This document shows positions 1 through 8,382 of a DNA stretch of 64,000 nucleotides, piece after piece; position 1 is the stretch's first letter; each line of letters starts with the position of its first letter. The translations under genes were made by a program, and so were the position numbers. The stretch spans positions 1 through 64,000 of the forward strand of contig NZ_RWIM01000205.1 in assembly GCF_009764645.1 (NCBI RefSeq). The letters run 5' to 3'. The DNA is from Pseudomonas sp. PB106. GTDB taxonomy: Bacteria; Pseudomonadota; Gammaproteobacteria; Pseudomonadales; Pseudomonadaceae. The notes beneath the pieces were generated by a model, which searched no databases, was not told the DNA's origin, and worked only from the letters and a program-made list of their open reading frames with translations.

Positions 1-41
1 AGCGGTGTGTCAGTTGACAGATGTTTGACTGACCCACCGCT

Positions 42-65
42 ATCGCGAGCAGGCTCACTCCTACA
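42..65. repeat. Single REP half-element
   Basis: These 24 bases are identical to the left arm of the inverted REP pair at 21315-21379. Only one arm is present before the window edge, so this is either a solitary REP or half of a pair whose mate lies outside the window. Confidence 0.7.
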
Positions 66-113
66 AGGGGCTTGTGTGGGATTGAGAAAATTCCTATTCC
101 CCATAAATGACTA

Positions 114-133
114 AGCCCGGCCAAGGCCGGGCT
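114..133 (-). terminator. Terminator-like hairpin after the small repeat protein
   Basis: The arms AGCCCGGCC and GGCCGGGCT form a tight GC-rich hairpin 20 bases past the stop of the minus-strand gene at 153-428. The T-tract on the minus strand is weak (TTAGTCATTT), so termination efficiency is uncertain. Confidence 0.55.
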
Positions 134-152
134 GTGGAGGAACTGCGCTGCG

Positions 153-428
153 TTAGCTGATGGCAGCGGCAGTACCGGTTTTATCGAAACCGTCAGCAGC
201 GACCGTTTTACCCAGATTGGTCTTGTCGAAACCATCGGCAGCCACAGCTTTGCCAATATTGGTTTTATCAAAACCGTCAGCCGCGTAAGTGCCGGTGTGG
301 CTGGTCTCGATGGCAGCGCTGGCGCCGTTGATGAAGTCGGCGGATTTGGTTCTGTCCGAACCGTCGGCGGCGAAGGTGTTGGCGGCCAGTACGGACAGGG
401 TCAGGGCGAGGATCAGTTTGGTTTTCAT
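153..428 (-). CDS. Small secreted protein with AADGFDKT repeats
   Basis: A 91-aa protein of unknown function. I place the start at the ATG ending at 428 because GGAG lies 8 bases upstream and translation then opens with a classic signal peptide (MKTKLILALTLSVLAANTFA), predicting export to the periplasm. The mature part holds four copies of AADG(F/S)D(K/R)T. The last three are in tandem at 14-residue spacing (AADGFDKTNIGKAV and variants), so the DNA is internally repetitive. Similar short repeat-bearing exported proteins are common in Pseudomonas and carry inconsistent names; I know of no established role. A longer in-frame reading to 467 exists but lacks a Shine-Dalgarno sequence and puts residues ahead of the signal peptide. 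It is a stand-alone gene followed by a hairpin at 114-133. Confidence 0.8.
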   Translation of the reverse strand: MKTKLILALTLSVLAANTFAADGSDRTKSADFINGASAAIETSHTGTYAADGFDKTNIGKAVAADGFDKTNLGKTVAADGFDKTGTAAAIS

Positions 429-704
429 GTTCGTTACTCCAGATTCGTTGGCGGGTGTGTCTTGCATGGGTTTAATGCTACGCCAACTAAATTGATTGAA
501 AAGCGCAAAATAATGCTAAAAACAATCGATTAAATTGATATTAAGGGCGGCGCATTCAAATCGCTTTCGTCGTCGGAGCGAGCGTCGCGCAGGTCATCGA
601 TCAGGTGATTGCAGATTGAGGGGGCAGCATTAATTAGCGATTAATCGCTGTGCGGCGGATGTGAGGGATTGTTCATGCAGGTCTTGATAACGCGGCGACC
701 CTCT
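429..704. other. AT-rich intergenic region
   Basis: Non-coding gap upstream of the small repeat protein. A possible minus-strand sigma-70 promoter is TTTTCA (502-497), a 16-base spacer and TAGCAT (480-475), but neither hexamer is strong. Nothing else is recognised before the REP pair that starts at 705. Confidence 0.35.
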
Positions 705-793
705 TCGCTGGCAAGCCAGCTCCCACAGGGTCAGGTGGTGAATACAGAATTTGTGAACACCATCGAGCACTGTGGGAGCTGGCTTGCCAGCGA
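705..793. repeat. Inverted REP pair (REPIN)
   Basis: Two perfectly inverse 23-base arms (705-727 and 771-793, containing GCTGGCAAGCCAGC) flank a 43-base spacer. Pairs of this type are non-autonomous elements mobilised by RAYT transposases in Pseudomonas; no RAYT gene is in the window. It lies just beyond the 3' end of the MHS transporter gene. Confidence 0.85.
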
Positions 794-800
794 TGGGGCC

Positions 801-829
801 TTCACAGCCACCGTTGCAGTGGCTGTGAA
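801..829 (-). terminator. Hairpin after the MHS transporter
   Basis: The perfect 11-base arms TTCACAGCCAC and GTGGCTGTGAA enclose a 7-base loop, 6 bases past the transporter stop on the minus strand. There is no T-tract, so it may protect the 3' end rather than terminate on its own. Confidence 0.5.
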
Positions 830-835
830 ACCCGA

Positions 836-2155
836 TCAGTCAGTGACGATGCGCGAGTGCTTCTGGGTGTCCTTCATGGTCACGTACACCAACAGCGACA
901 CCGCGATGCACGCGGTCACATACCAGTAGTAACCGGTTTCCATGCCGATGCTCTTGAACCACAGCGCGATGTATTCGGCAGTGCCGCCGAAGATCGATAC
1001 GGTCAGTGCATAGGGCAGGCCGACGCCCAGCGCGCGAATTTCGGTCGGGAACAACTCGGCCTTCACCACGGCGTTGATCGAGGTGTAACCGCTGACAATG
1101 ATCAGCGCTGCCATGATCAGGAAGAACGCGCCCCACCAGGTTTGAATGGTGTGCAGGGTCATCAGGATCGGCACGGTGAAGATCGTCCCCAGTACACCGA
1201 AGGCGATCAGGATCGGACGGCGACCGATCTTGTCCGACAGGCCACCGATGATCGGCTGCAGGCACATGAACAGGAACAGTGTGGCGGCAGAAATGGTGGT
1301 CGAGTCGGAGATGCTCATGCCGACGGTGTTCACCAGATACTTCTGCATGTAAGTGGTGTAGGTGTAGAACGCCAGGGTCCCGCCCATGGTCAGGCCGACC
1401 ACGGTCAACAACTCTTTCGGGTGGCGCATCAAGGTGCGCATGGCGCTTTCCTTGGACTTCTCTTTCTTGGTGAACGACTCGGTTTCTTCCATGCCGCGAC
1501 GCAGGTACAGCGCAACCACTGCACACAGCGCGCCGATGGCGAACGGAATACGCCAGCCCCACGCGTACAGCTGTTCAGTGGTCAGCACGTTTTGCAGGAC
1601 GATCAGCACGCCGAGGGCGATGAGTTGGCCGGAGATCAGCGTCACGTACTGGAAGCTGGAGAAGAAGCCGCGCCGTTCTTTGGTCGCCATCTCCGAAAGA
1701 TAGGTCGCCGAGGTGCCGTATTCGCCGCCGACCGACAAGCCTTGCAGCAGTCGCGCAAACACCAGCAGGATCGGCGCGCCGATGCCGATGGTTTCGTAGT
1801 TGGGGCTGAGGGCGATCAGCAACGAGCCGAAGCACATCAGGTAGACCGAGGCCATCAGGGCTTTCTTGCGTCCGACCTTGTCGGCGTACAGACCCATCAG
1901 CCAGCCACCGATCGGGCGCATCAGGAAGCCGACCGCGAAGATCGCAGCGGTGTTCATCAATTGTGCGGTGGAGGAGCCGGCGGGGAAAAAGGTCTTGGCG
2001 AAGTACAGCGAGAAGGCGGCATACACATACCAGTCGTACCACTCGACCATGTTGCCGACGGAACCGCTGAAGATCGATTTGATCCGGCTGGCGGTGGTTC
2101 TTTCTTTGGCGGGCACGGCAGCCGACCCAAGAGGCAGGGCGTTGGAGTTATCCAT
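836..2155 (-). CDS. MHS-family MFS transporter, alpha-ketoglutarate/dicarboxylate:H+ symporter
   Basis: A 439-aa inner-membrane carrier of the metabolite:H+ symporter branch of the MFS, closest in look to KgtP/PcaT alpha-ketoglutarate permeases. It has the expected twelve hydrophobic segments. The loop 2-3 motif GLYADKVGRKK is near residues 88-98, its half-repeat GGLSDKIGRRP lies after the sixth segment, and the family signature GGEYGTSATYLSE is present. The start has AAGGA seven bases upstream. It lies downstream of a kinase/regulator pair on the same strand but is separated from it by 319 bp that carry a sigma-54 promoter and two palindromic sites, so it is probably induced by that pair. 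The substrate is inferred: alpha-ketoglutarate or another C4-C5 dicarboxylate is likely, and aromatic-derived oxoacids are an alternative. Confidence 0.9.
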   Translation of the reverse strand: MDNSNALPLGSAAVPAKERTTASRIKSIFSGSVGNMVEWYDWYVYAAFSLYFAKTFFPAGSSTAQLMNTAAIFAVGFLMRPIGGWLMGLYADKVGRKKALMASVYLMCFGSLLIALSPNYETIGIGAPILLVFARLLQGLSVGGEYGTSATYLSEMATKERRGFFSSFQYVTLISGQLIALGVLIVLQNVLTTEQLYAWGWRIPFAIGALCAVVALYLRRGMEETESFTKKEKSKESAMRTLMRHPKELLTVVGLTMGGTLAFYTYTTYMQKYLVNTVGMSISDSTTISAATLFLFMCLQPIIGGLSDKIGRRPILIAFGVLGTIFTVPILMTLHTIQTWWGAFFLIMAALIIVSGYTSINAVVKAELFPTEIRALGVGLPYALTVSIFGGTAEYIALWFKSIGMETGYYWYVTACIAVSLLVYVTMKDTQKHSRIVTD

Positions 2156-2217
2156 TGAAGGATCCTTCGTTTAATTGTTTTTGTGGAGCGCGTTGAAACG
2201 CAGCCTGCGGGGGCTAT

Positions 2218-2233
2218 AGCAGGAGCTGTGCCA
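2218..2233 (-). promoter_or_regulatory. Sigma-54 (RpoN) promoter of the MHS transporter
   Basis: On the minus strand the sequence TGGCACAGCTCCTGCT has GG and GC separated by exactly 10 bases, matching the -24/-12 consensus. The predicted transcript starts near 2206, about 50 bases ahead of the ATG. The NtrC-type regulator encoded immediately upstream contains the GAFTGA loop needed to activate sigma-54. Confidence 0.8.
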
Positions 2234-2275
2234 ACGGGGAGAGGGCCGGTTTAGAGGGGGGAGCAGTGTGGAGTG

Positions 2276-2323
2276 AGCGGAAATCCGCTTAGGTTTGAGT
2301 TGTGATGAGCGGAAAGTTGCTCA
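2276..2323 (-). promoter_or_regulatory. Paired upstream activator sites for an NtrC-type regulator
   Basis: Two dyads share GAGCGGAAA. The first is AGCGGA-AA-TCCGCT (2276-2289, perfect arms); the second has TGAGC and GCTCA arms (2306-2323). Their centres are 32 bp apart, about three helical turns, and lie about 76 and 108 bp upstream of the predicted start of the transporter transcript. This is standard enhancer spacing for a sigma-54 activator, presumably the product of 2475-3806. Confidence 0.6.
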
Positions 2324-2353
2324 TTTGGCCGGTGGATCATTTGTGCCTGGACC

Positions 2354-2455
2354 GGCCTCATCGCGGGCAAGCCCGCTCCCACAGGGTTTGTGCTGAGCAC
2401 AGAACTTGTGGACACCACTGACCACTGTGGGAGCGGGCTTGCCCGCGATGAGGCC
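2354..2455. repeat. Inverted REP pair (REPIN)
   Basis: Perfect 30-base arms (2354-2383 and 2426-2455) contain CGCGGGCAAGCCCGC. The core is the same as that of the element at 62691-62783. It separates the regulator gene from the enhancer/promoter region of the transporter. Confidence 0.9.
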
Positions 2456-2474
2456 CGATCAAACACTGCAAAAA

Positions 2475-3806
2475 TCAGCTGCTTGAAACAAACATCTCCC
2501 GACTCAACCCATGCCGCTGCATCTTTTCGTTGAACGTGCGGCGGGGCAGTTGCAGTTCTTCGAGCACGGCTTTCACATCGCCTTTGTGTCGCGTCAGCGC
2601 CGCACGCAAACACTGCGCTTCGAACGCTTCCTGCTGCGCCGCCAGCGACTGCCCCGGATCAATCCCCGGTGCCGGCTCATCCAGCCCCAGCACTTGCCGT
2701 TCGGCCACGTTCGCCAGTTCACGCACGTTGCCCGGCCAGTCATGGCTGAGCAGGTGACTCAGTTGTGCGCCCGTTAACGGTGGAAAAGTCCGGCCGAGGC
2801 GTTGCGCGGCCCCTTGGGCGAAGGTTTCGAACAGCAGCGGAAGGTCTTCGCGGCGATCACGCAGCGGCGGCAAACGCAACTCCGCGACGTTCAAGCGATA
2901 CGCCAAGTCCTCACGAAAACGCCCGGCCCGCGCTTCGTCGAGCAAGTCCGGTTTGGTCGCCGCGACAATCCGCAAGTCGACATGAATGCTCTGGTTCGAG
3001 CCCAACCGTTCAAGCTTTTGTTCTTGTAACACGCGCAGCAATTTCACTTGCTGAGCCAACGGCATGCTTTCGATTTCATCGAGGAACAGCGTGCCGCCAT
3101 CGGCGTATTCAAGCTTGCCGATACGCTTGCCCGAGGCACCGGTGAACGCGCCGCTTTCATGGCCAAACAACTCGGCTTCGAACAATTGTTCCGGGATCGC
3201 CGCGCAGTTGAGCGCCACGAACGGTTTGCCTGCGCGCGGGCCGAAATCGTGCAGGCACCGGGCGACCAATTCCTTGCCGCTGCCGGTCTCGCCGCGGATC
3301 AGCACGTTGACCGGCAGCGCGGCCAGATCGAGCACTTGCCGGCGCAGGGTTTGCAAACCACGGGACACGCCGAGCAGCGTCGCGTCCAGTTTGGCGCGGT
3401 TATCGGCCCGCTCATGCAGGGCACGGTTTTCCAGCACCAGTCGACGCTTGTCCAGCGCCCGGCGCAGGCTGCCGAGCAAGGTTTCCGGGCTGAAAGGTTT
3501 TTCCAGAAAGTCATACGCGCCGTCGCGCATCGCTTCGACCGCCATCGGCACATCACCGTGACCGGTGAGCAGAATCACCGGCAGGTCGGCATCACGCTTC
3601 TGCACTTCGGCCAGCAATGCCAAGCCTCCGATACCGGGCATGCGCACGTCGCTGAGGATCACCCCGGCAAAGTGCGCGGGCAGGGCGGCGAGACAGTCTT
3701 CGGCGCGGCTGAACAGCTGCACCTCGAAACCTGACAGGCTCAGCCATTGTTCGACGGCGCTGCGAATGCTGCTTTCGTCATCAACCACCATCACCGCGTT
3801 GAGCAT
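2475..3806 (-). CDS. Sigma-54-dependent response regulator (DctD/MifR-like)
   Basis: A 443-aa NtrC-family activator. The receiver domain occupies about residues 1-120 with acidic pocket D9-D10 and phosphoacceptor D53 (LSDVRMPG). The AAA+ domain follows, with Walker A GETGSGKE at 172-179, the sigma-54-contacting GAFTGA loop at 219-224, and Walker B TLFLDEIE near 239-246. A Fis-type helix-turn-helix ends the protein (LPRRTFNEKMQRHGL). Its ATG overlaps the TGA of the upstream kinase by one base, so the pair is translationally coupled. DctD-type regulators activate C4-dicarboxylate uptake and MifR activates alpha-ketoglutarate uptake in P. aeruginosa. The adjacent MHS transporter with a sigma-54 promoter fits the latter best. 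The exact orthology is inferred. Confidence 0.9.
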   Translation of the reverse strand: MLNAVMVVDDESSIRSAVEQWLSLSGFEVQLFSRAEDCLAALPAHFAGVILSDVRMPGIGGLALLAEVQKRDADLPVILLTGHGDVPMAVEAMRDGAYDFLEKPFSPETLLGSLRRALDKRRLVLENRALHERADNRAKLDATLLGVSRGLQTLRRQVLDLAALPVNVLIRGETGSGKELVARCLHDFGPRAGKPFVALNCAAIPEQLFEAELFGHESGAFTGASGKRIGKLEYADGGTLFLDEIESMPLAQQVKLLRVLQEQKLERLGSNQSIHVDLRIVAATKPDLLDEARAGRFREDLAYRLNVAELRLPPLRDRREDLPLLFETFAQGAAQRLGRTFPPLTGAQLSHLLSHDWPGNVRELANVAERQVLGLDEPAPGIDPGQSLAAQQEAFEAQCLRAALTRHKGDVKAVLEELQLPRRTFNEKMQRHGLSREMFVSSS

Positions 3807-5566
3807 CAGATATGCGCCTCCAGGTCGATCGGCAAGGTCAGACTGAACACCGCACCGCTGTCGCCATTTTCGGCGCTCAGACGACCGCCGGATTCATGCA
3901 CGATGGCAAACGAGACAGCCAGTCCCAGACCCAGACCGTCACCCACTGGTTTGGTGGTGAAAAACGGGTCGAATACCTGGCCGAGATGCGCTTCGGCAAT
4001 CCCGCCGCCATTGTCGATCACGCTCAGACGCCACAGTTGCTCGTCAACCTCCAGCCGAATCTCCAGACGTTTGCACGGTTTGCCGTGCATCGCATCGAGC
4101 GCGTTGCGCAGCAGATTGATCAACACCTGTTCGAGGCGGATTGCATCACCGCGCACCCACGCCGGACGCGTCAGGTGCAACACCAGACTGACCTGCTCGT
4201 CACGCAGTCGCGCATCGAGCAACTGCAATGACTGATCGACCACCGTGGCCAGATCCAGCCGCTCGCGCAAGCCGCTGGGGCTCTTGCGCGCGAAGGTCTT
4301 TAGGTGGCCGGTGAGAGCGGCCATGCGGGTGAGCATTTCATCCACCGGTTTCAACGCTTTGTACGCGTCATCGACACGGCCATGGTCGAGCAGCAGGCGC
4401 AGGGTCGCCAGTTGCATGCGCTGAGCGGTCAGCGGTTGATTGATTTCATGGGCCAGGGCGGCGGACATCTGGCCGAGTGCAGCGAGTTTGGCTGACTGCA
4501 CCAGACCGTCCTGCGCCGTGCGCAAGTCGCGGGTGCGTTCTTCGACCAGTTGCTCGAGTTCTTCACGGCTGCGCTGGCGCATCTTCGCCAGACGCCAGCG
4601 CTGGTTGAGGAACAGCAACAGGAACACCAGCGCCAGCCACACGCCGGCAGCGGCGAGGCCGGCATTGCGCAGGTCTTCGAACGCCACTTGTGGATGACGC
4701 AGCAGATGCAGGGTCCAGCCTTCGGCGGTCAGCGGTAGCGATTCCCACAAATAATCTGCCGTACCTTCCGGGCCTTCGACCCGGCGCAGATCACTGTTGT
4801 CGTCAAAGCTGCGCAGGGCCAGATGCGTCAAGGGCACCAGCGATTGTTTGTCGTACTGACGCGTGGCTTTGATCTCCGCCATGTCGCTGGCGCTCAGTGG
4901 CCGCAACGCGCGATAACGCCAGCCGGGCTGGTTGGCGATGAAAATGATCCCGCGCGCATCGCTGACCAGCAAGGTGTCGCTGCCTTGGCTCCACTCCCGT
5001 TCCAGTTCGGGGAATTCCAGTTTGACCACCATCGCCCCGAGGAACTCGTCGTGGTCGCCGAGCACCGCGCTGGAGAGAAAGTAACCGGGAATGCCGCTGG
5101 TCACACCGACCGCGTAAAAGCGCCCGGTGCCTTGGGTACGGGTCTGGCTGAAGTAGGGGCGGAAGCCATAGTTGTGGCCGACATAACTGCTCGGCAGTCG
5201 CCAGTTGCTGGCGGCCACGGCGAGGCCGGTTTGGTCGAGCAGTTCAAGGGTGGAGGACTGCGCCGCGCCGTTGATCTTTTCCAGCTTCAGATTCAGCGTC
5301 GCCTGCTGTTCGGCACTCACGGGACCTGCCAGTGCCGCGCGCAATTGCGGATCCAGTGCGAGCACGGCGGGCAGGGCGCGATAGCGGTCGATCAGGGTGT
5401 GCAGGGAATTGGCGTACAGCGCCAGTTGTTGATTGGCGCGGGCGGCATCTTCTTCCAGCGCCTGACGTTCGGCGTGGCGGATGGCAAGCGTGGCGGCAAG
5501 TGCCGCACCGGCGACAATCAGCAGGGAGTACAACGACAGACGCAGGGTACGGGAAGTCGGCAGCAT
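3806..5566 (-). CDS. Sensor histidine kinase (DctB/MifS-like)
   Basis: A 586-aa membrane kinase. One transmembrane segment lies near residues 10-30, followed by a long periplasmic sensor region of the dicarboxylate-sensing (double Cache) type, and a second segment (GVWLALVFLLLFLNQRW). A short coiled linker, a HisKA domain (ALAHEINQPL, phosphoacceptor His) and a HATPase domain (NLLRNALDA, DNGGGI, GDGLGLGL) complete it. I prefer the ATG ending at 5566 because the first transmembrane helix then starts close to the N terminus. An in-frame ATG at 5635 would add 23 hydrophilic residues and cannot be excluded. It forms an operon with the downstream regulator and probably senses the substrate of the nearby transporter. 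Confidence 0.85.
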   Translation of the reverse strand: MLPTSRTLRLSLYSLLIVAGAALAATLAIRHAERQALEEDAARANQQLALYANSLHTLIDRYRALPAVLALDPQLRAALAGPVSAEQQATLNLKLEKINGAAQSSTLELLDQTGLAVAASNWRLPSSYVGHNYGFRPYFSQTRTQGTGRFYAVGVTSGIPGYFLSSAVLGDHDEFLGAMVVKLEFPELEREWSQGSDTLLVSDARGIIFIANQPGWRYRALRPLSASDMAEIKATRQYDKQSLVPLTHLALRSFDDNSDLRRVEGPEGTADYLWESLPLTAEGWTLHLLRHPQVAFEDLRNAGLAAAGVWLALVFLLLFLNQRWRLAKMRQRSREELEQLVEERTRDLRTAQDGLVQSAKLAALGQMSAALAHEINQPLTAQRMQLATLRLLLDHGRVDDAYKALKPVDEMLTRMAALTGHLKTFARKSPSGLRERLDLATVVDQSLQLLDARLRDEQVSLVLHLTRPAWVRGDAIRLEQVLINLLRNALDAMHGKPCKRLEIRLEVDEQLWRLSVIDNGGGIAEAHLGQVFDPFFTTKPVGDGLGLGLAVSFAIVHESGGRLSAENGDSGAVFSLTLPIDLEAHI

Positions 5567-5679
5567 GCTGGGCGAATGGTCGGCAGGACGGGCGGGCAAG
5601 ATAGCATGCGCGGCACCTGTCTCCCACGCATGCACCTCAACCCCGCCGCTCTGTGGGCTATCCGCCCGGCAGATCGGCG

Positions 5680-8382
5680 CTAGACTGCAGATTCGAAGCG
5701 GGTCTGTCTGCGTGGTGCACGGGTGGCACGCCGATATGAATTCGCTCTGCCGGCGAGTCCCTGTTCCCTGACAGATCCGGCAGGACGCTCGAACTGACCC
5801 GATCGATTAAGCTCCAGAACAACCTGTCCCCTGCTTTGTGAGCGTTCTGGCTCAACTGTTTGCTCGGCTGCCGTTTCATTCGGGCTAGCGAGTTGCGGGA
5901 GCGCAATACTGGCTCGATCCATGATGGCTCGGTAGGCATCGTTGATCGAGTTACCCATTTCTATCATTTGCGCGAAGTCCAGTTGATCCAGAGGATTCCA
6001 CTCCTTGACCTGATCAAAGATGAGGTTGGCCGCACTTTCCTTCAGTTGAGTGAGACGGTCCTGAATGACGCGAGGGATTGCGCCGTTGGCCACATCTTCC
6101 GCGCCGTCGGCGATGGTGCGCGTCACGTCACGGAGGTCGGCGGTGTGCAGTGCTTCAGCCACTTGAATGCCACGTTTGAAGAAACGGTAGCGGATGTAAG
6201 CGCCTGCCAACCCCCCTATCAAACCACCGACAACACCGCCGATCGAGTTGCCAATGACTGGCGCGAACGAGCCGGCAGCGCCACCGATGGCGGTTCCGAC
6301 CGTCGCACTGAGACTGAACGCGGTCATGCCTTTTTTACTGAAGAGAAAGCGGCGAAAGGTCATTGTGGCCCGGGTGCTCTGGCTGACGTTCGCTTCATCC
6401 TCCCCATCGAATTCGGTGGCGATGTCATGGGCCTGGCTGGCGACGTTAGCCGTTGTGCGAAACAGATTCAAGAGACTGGAGAAGTCGAGGCCGGCTTGCC
6501 CATCGGGATCGACATAGCGCATTGGGTTGTTCTTCACAAACCCGTACAGGTTCAGACCATCCTCGTGGGATGAGTCGGCACTGACCCAGCGCTTTAACCA
6601 CGGCGCGTAGTAACGCGAGCCGTAGTAATACAAACCGCTGACGTCCATTTCCTTGCCTGAATAACGCACGGTCTTGTAGTCCACGGACGCACTGGAACTC
6701 GGCAGCCACAGCGCCGTGCCACCGAACGGATAGTACGTTTCGCGGCTGATCACCCGGGCTCGCTGATCCAGTTCGAGCAGGCTCGAACCCAAGTGATCGT
6801 CGAGGCTATAGCGCAGTTGATTGTTATCGATATCGGCGGGTGGTTTTGCCTGCCAGTGCAGGCAACGCACATGGCCGGGCAGCGTGATGACGTGCAGCTC
6901 TTCGCCGTTGTCGCGGGTGCGGATTTCCAGGCCCGGCAGGTATCGCACCTGGAGAAAATGCGTGGTGCTGGCGGTGTGGCTTTCCTGGCGTTTGCTGACG
7001 CGTTCGCCCTGACTGTAAAGGTAGACCTCGCGGTCATCGGGCAGACCGTTGTCGTGTTTGAGCAGCGTCACTTGTTGCAGTTGATCCTGCGCATTCCACT
7101 GCAACTGCGGCCCGTGCTGGAGTTTGCGTTGGTTGCCGTGGGAATCGAAAAACCTGCTGAAGTCCGGCGCCGGATCACCAGTCTGCCAGCGCAGGGCACG
7201 GTTGCTCCCCGGATCAACAAGCATCTGCCGGGTGTAGCCCCCGACCTCGCGACCATGCGCCAGTTTGATCAGGTTGCCGCCGCTGTCGTAGTCGTAATGC
7301 TGGGTGTAATTGCGCAGGTTGGCCGGGTCGCTGGGTTGTGGCCGGCCGGGCGCGTCGGGGGAGGGCAGGGCGTCGTGGCCGCTGGCGCGGGTCAATCGAT
7401 ACAGCGAGTCATAGTCGAAATCGCGATGACCGTCGATGAGCTGGTTGGCGAAGTACACCGGCTGGAAGGTCTGATCCTCGATGCGCAGCACATTGCCGAC
7501 GGGATCATAGACATAGGCGAAATGCTGCAAGGACGGCTGTCCCGCGACGGCGGCTTGCAACGATGCCAGCCGCCCGTTGGCCGGGTCGTACTGCCAGCGG
7601 CTGCGGACGTTGTTGCCGCCAAGCCGTTCGATCAACTGACCGGCTGCGTTGTACCTGGCATCCTGCACAACCGCTTGCGCCGAGGTGTCACTCGCGAGCT
7701 GCAACCCTACCTGTTTCAGTTGGCCGGCGAGATCGTAATGCAGGGTCTGACGGTGACCGCCGGCATCTGTTTGCGCTAGCACCTGGTTCAACGGGCCGAA
7801 GGTCTGTTGGCTGCGATGGGGGCGGTCGTCATCGAAAATCCGGGTCTGAGCCTGGGAGCCGCCGAGCAGGGAAAAACTGTCGCAGGTCAACGTGCCGGAG
7901 AGATCGTTCAGCGCGGTCATTTGACCGCGCAGGTTGTGTGTGGCGTCGGCCAGGGCGTCGGCGTAGGTGAACGTTTCAAGGGCTGGCTCGCCCTCGACAC
8001 CCACCGCCACGACGCGTAACTGCTCATCGTAAGTGCTGAGCCAGTGCTGACCGCGGCCATCCCAGCGTTGCAATGCCTCGCCAGCCAGCCCTGGCAATGT
8101 CAGACGCCAACCGGCATCGACGCTGTCGATTTTCAGCGGCTCCCCGGTCAAGGTGTGGACATGGCTCTGATTGGGGAACGCGTCGCCGCCGTGGCGCGGA
8201 TCCCATTGAGCTATTTGCAGGCCGGCAGGATTGTAACGCTGGCGTGTCACCAGCCGCTCAGCCTCTGCGCCGCTCGAATCGCGAAGGTACTCGACACGTC
8301 GCACAGACAGGCCGCGCCCATCGTTTACCCGCAACGACGGAGTGTGCCAATGGATTGATCTAGACACGATGGGGGGCACCAT
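5680..8382 (-). CDS. Tc toxin C subunit (TcC), RHS-repeat protein, copy 1
   Basis: A 900-aa RHS-family protein. The first 628 or so residues hold YD-repeats (YDPVGNVLRIEDQ, YDSLYRL) and the RHS-associated core (RYSGKEMDVSGLYYYGSRYYAPW to NNPMRYVDPDGQ). In Tc complexes this part joins TcB to form a cocoon that encloses the cleaved C terminus. The last ~272 residues (DNA about 5683-6498) are unrelated to those of the neighbouring TcC. They include a glycine-zipper stretch (GTAIGGAAG, IGGVVGGLIGGLAGA), which hints at a membrane-active or membrane-associated cargo; the toxic activity is unknown. I favour the ATG ending at 8382 (GGTGGA ten bases upstream), overlapping the preceding TcC by 23 bases. 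An ATG ending at 8412 is possible. It is the last gene of the TcB-TcC operon. Confidence 0.88.
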   Translation of the reverse strand: MVPPIVSRSIHWHTPSLRVNDGRGLSVRRVEYLRDSSGAEAERLVTRQRYNPAGLQIAQWDPRHGGDAFPNQSHVHTLTGEPLKIDSVDAGWRLTLPGLAGEALQRWDGRGQHWLSTYDEQLRVVAVGVEGEPALETFTYADALADATHNLRGQMTALNDLSGTLTCDSFSLLGGSQAQTRIFDDDRPHRSQQTFGPLNQVLAQTDAGGHRQTLHYDLAGQLKQVGLQLASDTSAQAVVQDARYNAAGQLIERLGGNNVRSRWQYDPANGRLASLQAAVAGQPSLQHFAYVYDPVGNVLRIEDQTFQPVYFANQLIDGHRDFDYDSLYRLTRASGHDALPSPDAPGRPQPSDPANLRNYTQHYDYDSGGNLIKLAHGREVGGYTRQMLVDPGSNRALRWQTGDPAPDFSRFFDSHGNQRKLQHGPQLQWNAQDQLQQVTLLKHDNGLPDDREVYLYSQGERVSKRQESHTASTTHFLQVRYLPGLEIRTRDNGEELHVITLPGHVRCLHWQAKPPADIDNNQLRYSLDDHLGSSLLELDQRARVISRETYYPFGGTALWLPSSSASVDYKTVRYSGKEMDVSGLYYYGSRYYAPWLKRWVSADSSHEDGLNLYGFVKNNPMRYVDPDGQAGLDFSSLLNLFRTTANVASQAHDIATEFDGEDEANVSQSTRATMTFRRFLFSKKGMTAFSLSATVGTAIGGAAGSFAPVIGNSIGGVVGGLIGGLAGAYIRYRFFKRGIQVAEALHTADLRDVTRTIADGAEDVANGAIPRVIQDRLTQLKESAANLIFDQVKEWNPLDQLDFAQMIEMGNSINDAYRAIMDRASIALPQLASPNETAAEQTVEPERSQSRGQVVLELNRSGQFERPAGSVREQGLAGRANSYRRATRAPRRQTRFESAV

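Noticed and set aside
10..22. TGTCAGTTGACAG at the left edge, similar half-sites
   Set aside because: The spacer is 2 bases instead of 4 and the context is next to a REP arm; no gene start is visible within reach.
857..2158. Long open frame on the plus strand antisense to the MHS transporter
   Set aside because: It mirrors the codon structure of a clear transporter gene in a GC-rich genome and has no recognisable motif or ribosome site.
5767..5782. CTGACAGATCCGGCAG, another CT-N12-AG sequence resembling the Tc operators
   Set aside because: It lies inside the 3' coding part of TcC copy 1, its half-sites are not inverse of each other at two positions, and no promoter context follows.
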